Positions 1 to 5,553 of a DNA stretch of 14,055 nt are shown one piece after another. Position 1 is the first letter of the stretch; each line of letters starts with the position of its first letter. Source of the DNA: Salinirussus sp. (GTDB taxonomy: Archaea; Halobacteriota; Halobacteria; Halobacteriales; Haloarculaceae). The notes beneath the pieces were generated by a model, which had not been told where the DNA came from, did no database searches, and worked only from the letters and a program-made list of their open reading frames with translations. The stretch is taken from NCBI GenBank assembly GCA_028275005.1, contig JAQCNN010000007.1, positions 1 through 14,055 of the forward strand, in the 5' to 3' direction. The translations under genes were made by a program, and so were the position numbers.

Positions 1-77
1 GACCGGACAGTCCCGACGCGCATCTCCACGTCCGCCAGGAACTGTTCGGGGTCGATGTCGGGTTCGTCGATGCCCAT
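1..77 (-). CDS. tRNA-binding-domain protein (CsaA-like), N-terminal fragment
   Basis: Only the first 25 codons lie in the window; the gene continues past the left edge. Reading the minus strand from the ATG at 77 gives a peptide whose second half is FLADVEMRVGTVR. In the CsaA/EMAP-II-type tRNA-binding OB-fold family the domain characteristically opens with 'F..vd.RVG.I..AE', which is the match I see. The family comprises dimeric tRNA-binding proteins, some proposed to act as export chaperones, and the same fold is found at the C terminus of methionyl-tRNA synthetase. The acidic start before the domain is short, so a free-standing protein of about 110 residues is more likely than a synthetase tail. 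No in-frame upstream ATG and no obvious TATA box are visible. Confidence is limited by the short fragment. Confidence 0.6.
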   Translation of the reverse strand, partial: MGIDEPDIDPEQFLADVEMRVGTVR

Positions 78-258
78 GCCGGCCGAGGGAGCCCCGGGGG
101 CTTGTGTGCGGCGGTTGCCGCCGGCGGGCACGGGTGTGGACTGTCGCTGCCCCGGCGTCACCGTCGCCGGCGGTGGTGCAGGGCACCCGGTCGACTCCCG
201 CCCCGGCGCCAAGCGAGGTACGAGCGGCGTGTGAACGGTTGCGACGGTCCTGCGCGAT
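78..258. other. Intergenic stretch between two minus-strand genes; no gene seen
   Basis: The plus-strand reading frames here give Arg/Ala-rich peptides with no haloarchaeal composition and no recognisable domain, so I treat them as chance. The stretch holds the presumed upstream region of the tRNA-binding gene and the 3' end region of the Tat-secreted protein gene. No convincing TATA box, hairpin or T-tract stands out. Confidence 0.5.
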
Positions 259-1254
259 TCAGGAGTCGTCGAAGGCGAAGACGGCGCTGAAGTGGTTGAC
301 GTGCCACGGCCCGGGGTAGACCCCCCAGGTCTGGTCGTCGTAGTGGTAGGCGCCGACGAAGTGGATCTCGTCCTCCTCGCGGAGGTCGTTGGCGATTCGA
401 CTCAGTCGGTCCTCGTCCTGCTCGTAGTCGTCCGCCTCGCCGACGAATGGATACCCTGGCTCGCGGAAACCGGGGATGCCGGTCAGATCGCCGCCCTCGG
501 TGAAGACGTGGATATCGCCTTTTCCGTCCCCGTCGACGGTAAAGTCGTTCTCGGAGTCGTCGTCGTCGCCGAACTTCTGGCCGAGGTTGTGGAAGCCGAC
601 TAAGGCGTTACCCCTGGGCGTGACGAACGGGTCGTCGGGGCCGAGGTCGCTGTCCTCGCTCAGCGCGGCGAATTTCACGACCCAGATAGTGTACTGGCCG
701 TTCGGAATGCCGTTATTGACGCTGATGTTGACACGAGTTCCTGTTTCGTCGCCACTGCCCTCGTCTTTCCCGTTGCTGTTCTCATTCCCGCTGTTGGGCT
801 TGACCCCACCAACTGTTGCCTGTCCGCCGACCGCACTGTACTCACCCCAGGTGATCCGTCCCCAGGAGCCCTCGTACCCCGCCTCGCGGTCGTACCCTTC
901 GGGTGGCTTGACGATCTGGTGTTTGCCGTCGTTCAGCGACCGGGACAGTTCCGAGTCGTACTCCTCGGAACCCTCGATGATCTCGTTCAGTGGAATCGAC
1001 ACCGGGCCCGGGTCGAACAGCGGCGTGTCGTCGCTGAATGGTGGTGCCTCGTCACGGGCATTCGTGATGAAGTTCGGGTTCGGCAGGACGTTGATATCCG
1101 CCGTTGCCCCGTTCCCGTGTCCACTTTTTGCGCTCGCGGGGACACTCGACAGGCCGGCGAAACTGGCTGTTCCCAGCAGCCCAAGTGCCCGTCGGCGCGA
1201 CATGTTCGAGAGCGATTCGACTCGTCGTCCGTCTAGCTGTGACTCGTCTTGCAT
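259..1254 (-). CDS. Tat-exported acidic secreted protein, function unknown
   Basis: This gene encodes 331 residues. The chosen ATG at 1254 is preceded by a Shine-Dalgarno-like GGTGGGGAG (7-nt spacer) and a TATA-like GTTAATAC further up. The alternative start at 1203 (MSRRRALG) would lack both. A twin-arginine signal is clear: residues 19-27 SRRRALGLL, then a hydrophobic stretch ending in ASA around 40-42, a likely signal-peptidase site. No lipobox cysteine and no C-terminal membrane helix are seen, so a soluble, folded, secreted product is expected. The mature protein is Asp/Glu/Gly/Asn-rich. Residues 175-195 (NISVNNGIPNGQYTIWVVKF) and 215-260 look like a beta-sandwich core, and DDDDSEND followed by DGDGKGD (229-247) resembles calcium-binding loops. 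The last 40 residues are aromatic-rich. I do not recognise the family. The product could be a metal-binding extracellular protein or an enzyme fragment, but neither is demonstrated. Confidence 0.8.
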   Translation of the reverse strand: MQDESQLDGRRVESLSNMSRRRALGLLGTASFAGLSSVPASAKSGHGNGATADINVLPNPNFITNARDEAPPFSDDTPLFDPGPVSIPLNEIIEGSEEYDSELSRSLNDGKHQIVKPPEGYDREAGYEGSWGRITWGEYSAVGGQATVGGVKPNSGNENSNGKDEGSGDETGTRVNISVNNGIPNGQYTIWVVKFAALSEDSDLGPDDPFVTPRGNALVGFHNLGQKFGDDDDSENDFTVDGDGKGDIHVFTEGGDLTGIPGFREPGYPFVGEADDYEQDEDRLSRIANDLREEDEIHFVGAYHYDDQTWGVYPGPWHVNHFSAVFAFDDS

Positions 1255-1261
1255 CGGTTTT

Positions 1262-1302
1262 CTCCCCACCGCATTATCTTCCCAGGACAGATGTGTATTA
1301 AC
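1262..1302 (-). promoter_or_regulatory. Promoter and ribosome-binding site of the Tat protein gene
   Basis: On the minus strand, GTTAATAC (1295-1302) is a TATA-like box. Transcription starting about 27 nt downstream would give a leader of roughly 18 nt containing GGTGGGGAG (1262-1270), 7 nt before the ATG at 1254. Many genes in this window look leaderless, so a leader with a purine-rich site is the exception here. Confidence 0.5.
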
Positions 1303-1367
1303 TGTATCTCGGCTGTGCGAGCAGAGTGGAAACCCACGGCAGTCGGCGGGGACCTCACCGTAGGCGT

Positions 1368-1374
1368 GTTTTGA
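1368..1374 (+). promoter_or_regulatory. TATA-like element of the YbjQ-family gene
   Basis: GTTTTGA is centred about 29 bp before the ATG at 1400, in an otherwise GC-rich region. That spacing fits a leaderless archaeal transcript and supports the start at 1400 over the in-frame upstream codon at 1376. Confidence 0.4.
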
Positions 1375-1399
1375 AGTGGACGCACCCGGAACGGTCGGT

Positions 1400-1714
1400 A
1401 TGGAACTGGTCAACACCGAGACGATCCCGGGCGAGGAGGTCGACGAGACGCTCGGTATCGCACGAGGGAACACCGTCGAGGCCCGCAACGTCGGCCGGGA
1501 CATCACCCAGAGTATCCGGAATCTCGCCGGCGGCGAGCTGAAGGCCTACTCCGAACTGCTGACGAAGGCCCGCGACGAGGCACTCTCGCGGATGGAGGCG
1601 GACGCCCGGTCGATGGGCGCCGACGCCGTGGTCAACGTCCGGATGGAGACCTCCTCGATCGCCAACGCCGGCTCCGAGGTGATCGCATACGGGACCGCGG
1701 TGACACTGGAGTGA
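1400..1714 (+). CDS. YbjQ/UPF0145 (DUF74) family protein
   Basis: The product is 104 residues, the usual length for this family, which forms a homopentameric alpha/beta fold and is sometimes labelled 'heavy-metal-binding'. Its biochemical role is not established. Family hallmarks visible are the N-terminal strand with TIPG, the segment LGIARGNTVEARNVGRDI, a Gly-Gly turn followed by a long helix with Y.ELL..AR..A..RM, and the C-terminal GADAVVNVRMETS...SEVIAYGTAV. The ATG at 1400 is chosen because it begins the conserved first strand (MELVNTETIPG) and has a TATA-like element 29 bp upstream. The upstream gene is divergent and the downstream neighbour is convergent, so it is probably monocistronic. 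Confidence 0.92.
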   Translation: MELVNTETIPGEEVDETLGIARGNTVEARNVGRDITQSIRNLAGGELKAYSELLTKARDEALSRMEADARSMGADAVVNVRMETSSIANAGSEVIAYGTAVTLE

Positions 1715-1838
1715 CGCCCGGCGGGTACTACGCCTCTGCCCCTCCACGGGGCCGGTACCGGCGCCCACGGAGAAGTTATGGCGTTCTGTCGCGTGGCTTC
1801 TGGGACTACCCCCTGTCCGACGGTCACCAGCCCGGCGG

Positions 1839-2093
1839 TTACTCCTCGTCCCGGTCGTCGGTCCTCGCGGGCGGGTCAGGGTCACTCCCTGCTCCCCGAC
1901 CGCGGCGGGTCTCACGGAGCGCGGTAACTGCGTCGTCCTGTCCGGTCGTTCGCGTCTCGGTCGCCCCGGAGGGGTCGAGCCCCTCGTCGTCGGGCGCGTC
2001 GGTGTCACTCTCTTCGGGGGCATCGGCGGCAGGGTCGTCCCCGCCTCCGAGGGCGCGGGCCAGCCACGACCCGAGGCGTTCGAGGGCGCTCAC
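1839..2093 (-). CDS. Small acidic protein of 84 aa, last gene of a three-gene operon
   Basis: It starts with GTG at 2093, two bases after the stop of the preceding gene, so translational coupling is likely. The N terminus (MSALERLGSWLARALGGG) can form a short amphipathic helix. The rest is low-complexity, Asp/Glu/Pro/Gly-rich and probably disordered, apart from residues 43-60, which read GATETRTTGQDDAVTALR. A near copy of that segment is found in the tail of the membrane protein encoded at 3135-4028. I do not recognise a family. Evidence for a real gene is the tight spacing, the haloarchaeal codon use and the shared motif. The amphipathic start could allow membrane or protein docking, which is inference. 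Confidence 0.65.
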   Translation of the reverse strand: MSALERLGSWLARALGGGDDPAADAPEESDTDAPDDEGLDPSGATETRTTGQDDAVTALRETRRGRGAGSDPDPPARTDDRDEE

Positions 2094-2095
2094 GG

Positions 2096-2827
2096 TCAGT
2101 AGTTCTTGAACAGGACCGCCCGGATGTCGTCCTTTGTGCGTGCAGTCTGGACGCCGCCGTCGGGGAGTTCGACCTCGTAGCGGGCGTCACCGTCGGCCTG
2201 CCGCCACTTGTCGTCGTGTGTCTCCAGCAGACTCAGCGTCGCGGTGAGCGGGTCTGAACCCCCGGCCTCAGCCTGTCCGTCCGGCTCGTCCCCTCGGTCG
2301 GCCTCGGCGTCCGCGCCGTCGGGAGCACCGGTCGTCACCTCGCCCTCCGGCATCGCCGTGTCCGTACTGCCGTCTTCGGCCGCCGGCCCGTCGGTGTCCC
2401 GGTCTGCAGCCCGAAAGTCGATATCCACCCAGTGAAGCGGGTTGTCGTACAGCCGCTCGGTCTCCTCGAGCAGCGCGTCGACGAGTTCGGACTTTGTCAT
2501 GTTACTGCGGCCCGCGATGTCGTACTCGGCGGCGATCGTGTACAGGTCCATCTCGGCGGCCTCCTCGTCGCCGTGTTTCCGGTTTCGCGCGCGCAGCTGC
2601 CGCTCGAGGTGCTCACGGGGGAAGGCCGGCCGAGCAGTGTCGTCTGTCGCCCGCGCTGGGTCGGCCCGCCGCTCGGGGTCGTCGACCTCGTCGGCGAGGT
2701 CCAGCAGGTAGGCGAGTACGTCGCCGGGGTTGACGGAGGCGTAGGGGCCAGTCTGGCTCTCCGAGAGCTCCGCCCGGAGCCGCTCGATACGGTCGTGCTG
2801 GTCGTCGGTGATTCTGAGCGTTTGCAT
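2096..2827 (-). CDS. Hypothetical protein with RHH-like start and SAP/Rho-N-like segment
   Basis: The product has 243 residues. Residues 1-48 begin MQTLRITDDQHDRIERL, a strand-then-helix pattern like ribbon-helix-helix proteins, with a second helix at 35-48 (GDVLAYLLDLADEV). Residues 92-128 (LYTIAAEYDIAGRSNMTKSE, then LVDALLEE) match the helix-extended-helix layout of SAP and Rho-N-like nucleic-acid-binding modules. Residues 140-192 are an acidic, probably flexible linker. The last 50 residues contain a small alpha/beta element ending in KNY. A DNA- or RNA-binding role is inferred from these segments; no exact family is recognised. It sits 2 bp after the zinc-ribbon gene and 2 bp before the 84-aa gene, so the three are almost certainly one transcript. 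Confidence 0.8.
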   Translation of the reverse strand: MQTLRITDDQHDRIERLRAELSESQTGPYASVNPGDVLAYLLDLADEVDDPERRADPARATDDTARPAFPREHLERQLRARNRKHGDEEAAEMDLYTIAAEYDIAGRSNMTKSELVDALLEETERLYDNPLHWVDIDFRAADRDTDGPAAEDGSTDTAMPEGEVTTGAPDGADAEADRGDEPDGQAEAGGSDPLTATLSLLETHDDKWRQADGDARYEVELPDGGVQTARTKDDIRAVLFKNY

Positions 2828-2829
2828 TG

Positions 2830-3006
2830 TTACTCGGTTGTCTGGAACCGCTCGACTGCCTCCGCCCAGCTCTCGGCGGCGGTCGGCTCGCCGGTGTGGT
2901 CCGCTTCGACCCCGGCGTAGCCACAGGTTTCACACGTGACTGTCTCGGTCTCCGGGAGTGCGAGCGTCGCGAGGTCGGAGCCACAGCGAGGACACGCCGA
3001 AGGCAC
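2830..3006 (-). CDS. Small zinc-ribbon protein (58 aa), first gene of the three-gene operon
   Basis: The reading frame is open up to an ATG at 3126, but I choose the GTG at 3006. It gives MPSACPRCGSDL, placing the first CPxCG knuckle immediately after the start as in many haloarchaeal micro-proteins. A T-rich element (CTTTTGTT on the minus strand) lies about 34 bp upstream. The second knuckle is CETCG about 20 residues later, giving a two-knuckle, four-Cys zinc site. The C-terminal tail (PTAAESWAEAVERF) is helical. Small CPxCG proteins are abundant in haloarchaea and mostly unassigned; some affect motility or biofilm formation. Being first in a tight operon with a putative nucleic-acid-binding protein suggests a regulatory or adaptor role, which is inference. 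Confidence 0.75.
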   Translation of the reverse strand: MPSACPRCGSDLATLALPETETVTCETCGYAGVEADHTGEPTAAESWAEAVERFQTTE

Positions 3007-3036
3007 TGGTGATCGGATGAGTGTCGCAGGCGAGGC

Positions 3037-3044
3037 AACAAAAG
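3037..3044 (-). promoter_or_regulatory. Candidate TATA element for the zinc-ribbon operon
   Basis: On the minus strand CTTTTGTT is the only A/T-rich octamer in this divergent intergenic region on that side. It is centred about 34 bp before the GTG at 3006, implying a leader of several bases. Confidence 0.35.
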
Positions 3045-3134
3045 TAGCCGGGGTCGACCACCGCGGCCGGACCGTCGTCGCCACCCCCGGCCGCGGGGGG
3101 AACAGTAATGAGAGTTCAGCCAGCATATCGATCT

Positions 3135-4028
3135 ATGAGCTCGTCGAAGGACACGAGCAGGCTCCTCTCGTACTACCGGGCGTACATCGGAGCCCCGGAC
3201 CGGACCATCGACGTCTACGCAGGGTTCGGTGTCTTCTTTGTCGGGTTGGGGCTGGCCGCGATGGGTGTTATCACGTTCCTGTACAGCGCGACGTTGCCGC
3301 CGGACTCGTCGTCGATGTTCGCCGTCAGAGAGGTCGCCGCCGTCGCGGCCGCGGTCGGGCTGCCGGCCCTCCTCTCGGGGGTCGTCGTGCTGTTGCCGGT
3401 CGACAGACGGATGCTGTATCTCGCTGTGGTCGGGTCGGTCGTCTGTCTGGCGGCGGCCGTGCTGTTCGTCTGGGCCTATCCACAGAACTGGAACGTCGCA
3501 CAGCCGCCGGACTACAGCGCACAGGGTGTCGCCGTCTACAGCCTCGGGGCTGCGATGATCGTCGCCTCGACCGGTGCGGCGCTCGTTGGTCACCGTGTCC
3601 AGCAGGCAACGGGGGGTCCGGGGCGGGCAACGGCCGGCGAGGCCGCCGGGCCCGACACCGACGACGGCGAGGCCGTCGACGACGACCGGGTCCAGGCGGA
3701 TATCGAGCGGGAACTCGAGGAGACGGAGCTGTCCTGGGGCGGTGTCGAGCGCGACGAGACCCGACGGCTCAACCTCGACACGAGCGCACTCGACGACATC
3801 GACCAGTCCGAACTGCCGGACTCCGGGACGGAGACACGGACCGCGGACGGCGAGGTCGACGACGCCGTATCACAGCTCAGAGGGCTCCAGGGCGGTGAGG
3901 TCGAGACGGCAAGCGGTGAGAGCACCGACGAACAGGCCTCGGCGCTGCGGGAGCTCCGGGAACAGCGTGCGGGCGAGGAGGACGACGAGCCGTCGTCGGT
4001 GGCCGACCGCATCCGGGACCTGTTCTGA
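3135..4028 (+). CDS. Four-helix membrane protein with long acidic cytoplasmic tail (haloarchaeal, unknown function)
   Basis: The product has 297 residues from the ATG at 3135. An ATG at 3108 is in frame, but a weak TATA-like AGTAATGA lies 27 bp before 3135, favouring the later start. Four hydrophobic segments are seen at about 30-51, 66-88, 94-114 and 132-153, with PVDRR between the second and third. Residues 155-297 form a hydrophilic, Asp/Glu-rich tail with predicted short helices at 187-197, 241-250 and 267-278, ending in ADRIRDLF. I recall similar haloarchaeal proteins annotated loosely as 'permease' or as a DUF, with no proven function. Residues 231-249 resemble residues 43-60 of the 84-aa protein of the divergent operon. 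The actin-like gene lies 104 bp downstream on the same strand but has its own promoter. Confidence 0.85.
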   Translation: MSSSKDTSRLLSYYRAYIGAPDRTIDVYAGFGVFFVGLGLAAMGVITFLYSATLPPDSSSMFAVREVAAVAAAVGLPALLSGVVVLLPVDRRMLYLAVVGSVVCLAAAVLFVWAYPQNWNVAQPPDYSAQGVAVYSLGAAMIVASTGAALVGHRVQQATGGPGRATAGEAAGPDTDDGEAVDDDRVQADIERELEETELSWGGVERDETRRLNLDTSALDDIDQSELPDSGTETRTADGEVDDAVSQLRGLQGGEVETASGESTDEQASALRELREQRAGEEDDEPSSVADRIRDLF

Positions 4029-4101
4029 CGGGTGTGGCCCGTCTCGTCGTCTGTCGTGTCACACAGCTTCACACGGTCTAGTGAGCCCGAATCGGACGAA
4101 A

Positions 4102-4109
4102 TTTTATAT
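4102..4109 (+). promoter_or_regulatory. TATA box of the actin-like gene
   Basis: TTTTATAT is the strongest TATA box in the window. Its centre is about 27 bp before the ATG at 4133, so transcription should begin at or within a base or two of the start codon. Confidence 0.7.
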
Positions 4110-4132
4110 CACCGCCAGCGAAAGGAACCGTT

Positions 4133-5170
4133 ATGGCAAAGGGACTAGACGTCGGCACGATGAATATTCTCTCCGCGCGCCAGGACGGGACGGAGACCGT
4201 GTTCGTCCAGCAGCGAAACTCGTTCGTCGAGATCGAGTACAGCGACATGGCGGAGCAGATGCTGTCGCGCAGTGAGGTCCTCCACATCAGAAAGGACGAC
4301 AAGGTGTACGTCGTCGGGGACGACGCGCTCAACTTTGCGAACATCTTCAGCGAGGAGACCCGGCGGCCGATGCAACAGGGGATCCTCTCGAGCGAGGAGT
4401 CCTCCGCCATCCCGATGATCAAGCTGATCACCGAACAGGTCGTCGGCGAGCCGTCCCGGCCGAACGAACGGCTCTACTACTCGAGTCCGGCCGACCCGAT
4501 CGACTCCGAGGTGTCCACGCTCTACCACGAGAAGACCCTGGAGTCGATGCTCGGCGACATGGGCTACGACCCGGAGCCGATCAACGAGGGGATGTCCGTG
4601 ATCTACTCCGAGCTTGCGGACCGGAACTTCACCGGCCTGGGGATCAGCTTTGGGGCCGGGATGACCAACGTCTGTCTCGCCTACTACGCGGTCCCGGTGA
4701 TGAAGTTCTCCATCGCCCGTGGCGGCGACTGGGTGGACGAACAGACCGCCCAGGCGACCGGAACGCCGGTGGACAAGGTGACCAGCGTGAAGGAGGACGA
4801 CTTCGAGTTGGACTTCCGGACCGACGTCGGCGGTGTCGAGGGGGCACTCGCCATCTACTACGAGAATCTGCTCGACTACGTCATCGAGAACATCACCCGG
4901 GAGGTCGACGAGGAGGACATCGAGGAGGGGCTTGACGTCCCGGTCGTCGTGACCGGCGGGACCTCCAGTCCGGACGGCTTCGAGGACCTGTTCGCCGACC
5001 ACCTCGAGGACGCGAGGATGCCCTTTTCCATCAGCGGCGTCCACTCCCCGGAGGAGCCGATGTACAGCGTGGCCAGCGGCGCGCTGGTCGCCGCCCGGTC
5101 CGAGGAGGGTGAGACCACCGAGGAGGGGGCCGAGCCCGACTCCGGGCCACAGGCCGAGGCCGAGCAGTAG
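4133..5170 (+). CDS. Actin-like ATPase of the haloarchaeal volactin/salactin type
   Basis: The product has 345 residues, the right size for an MreB/actin-superfamily protein. Actin-fold signatures appear in order. Phosphate-1 is GLDVGTMNI (4-12). A phosphate-2-like GLGISFGAGMTNVCLAYY spans 168-185. ARGGDWVD (195-202) and a long helix with ENLLDYVIENI follow. The adenosine motif is VVVTGGTSSPDGF (271-283) and connect-2 is YSVASGALVAA (311-321). The last 25 residues are an acidic, disordered tail. Haloarchaeal actins of this kind (salactin in Halobacterium, volactin in Haloferax) form dynamic filaments and affect cell shape or partitioning; the same activity here is inference. The glycine-rich phosphate-2 loop is GAGMTN rather than GGGTT, so it departs from the bacterial MreB consensus. 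A strong TATA box indicates a leaderless mRNA. Assignment to actin-like is firm; orthology to volactin is likely. Confidence 0.85.
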   Translation: MAKGLDVGTMNILSARQDGTETVFVQQRNSFVEIEYSDMAEQMLSRSEVLHIRKDDKVYVVGDDALNFANIFSEETRRPMQQGILSSEESSAIPMIKLITEQVVGEPSRPNERLYYSSPADPIDSEVSTLYHEKTLESMLGDMGYDPEPINEGMSVIYSELADRNFTGLGISFGAGMTNVCLAYYAVPVMKFSIARGGDWVDEQTAQATGTPVDKVTSVKEDDFELDFRTDVGGVEGALAIYYENLLDYVIENITREVDEEDIEEGLDVPVVVTGGTSSPDGFEDLFADHLEDARMPFSISGVHSPEEPMYSVASGALVAARSEEGETTEEGAEPDSGPQAEAEQ

Positions 5171-5282
5171 CGTAGCTCACCGGGCCGGTCGGCGAGACGG
5201 GCTGTGACCGCCGGCGTGTCGGCCGCCGCACCCGCCGGCCACAGGGGAGCCACGCTCGACCAGGAAGGGTGGCTGTGGTGGG

Positions 5283-5299
5283 GTTTTTGTCACTGTGAC
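5283..5299 (+). promoter_or_regulatory. TATA-like element with adjacent palindrome, 69-aa zinc-ribbon gene
   Basis: GTTTTTGT (5283-5290) is centred 27-28 bp before the ATG at 5314. It overlaps the start of GTCACTGTGAC (5289-5299), a perfect 5-bp inverted repeat with a 1-bp centre, which falls between TATA box and expected transcription start. A repressor bound there would block initiation; no regulator is identified. The T-run may also help end the upstream actin-like transcript. Confidence 0.4.
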
Positions 5300-5313
5300 C
5301 CTCAGTAGGGGTG

Positions 5314-5523
5314 ATGCCGCGGATACTCGAGTTGCTCGTCAGTCGGGTACGAATCTGGTGGCGAGGCGGGGAGACCGAGGACGAGGGGCCACAGCCACGG
5401 TACGGACAGTCGGTCAGTTACGTGGCGTGTCCGTCCTGTGGTGAGGGGTCACTGGTCTACGACGAGGCGGAGGGGGCGTCGGTGTGTAACGTCTGTGGGG
5501 CGGTCGACGACGGGCCCCGGTAA
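5314..5523 (+). CDS. Small zinc-ribbon protein (69 aa)
   Basis: GTG at 5311 directly precedes ATG at 5314; ATG is preferred because the TATA-like element sits 27-28 bp before it. The N terminus (MPRILELLVSRVRIWWRGG) is a basic amphipathic helix that could associate with a membrane. After a short acidic linker come two CPxCG-type knuckles, ACPSCGEGSLVYD and VCNVCGAVDD, about 20 residues apart, forming a rubredoxin-like four-cysteine zinc ribbon. I do not recognise a named family. It lies downstream of the actin-like gene and is convergent with sufS, with 30 bp between the stop codons. Confidence 0.75.
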   Translation: MPRILELLVSRVRIWWRGGETEDEGPQPRYGQSVSYVACPSCGEGSLVYDEAEGASVCNVCGAVDDGPR

Positions 5524-5553
5524 GAGTTCTGGGGGTTACGGTACCTAGTCGGT

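Noticed and set aside
102..319. Short plus-strand frames near the left edge
   Set aside because: They encode Arg/Ala-rich peptides without promoter, family match or haloarchaeal composition.
476..1363. A 295-codon plus-strand frame across the Tat protein gene
   Set aside because: The Ser/Pro-rich product lacks the acidic haloarchaeal bias, whereas the minus-strand frame has a clear Tat signal, a ribosome-binding site and a TATA-like box.
2830..3126. Longer version of the zinc-ribbon protein starting at ATG 3126
   Set aside because: The extra 40 residues are not acidic, show no domain, and would extend over the likely promoter regions of both divergent genes; GTG at 3006 fits better.
4145..5044. 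A 299-codon open frame opposite the actin-like gene
   Set aside because: It is a shadow of the actin-like gene, Val/Leu/Asp/Gly/Arg-rich, with no recognisable motif.
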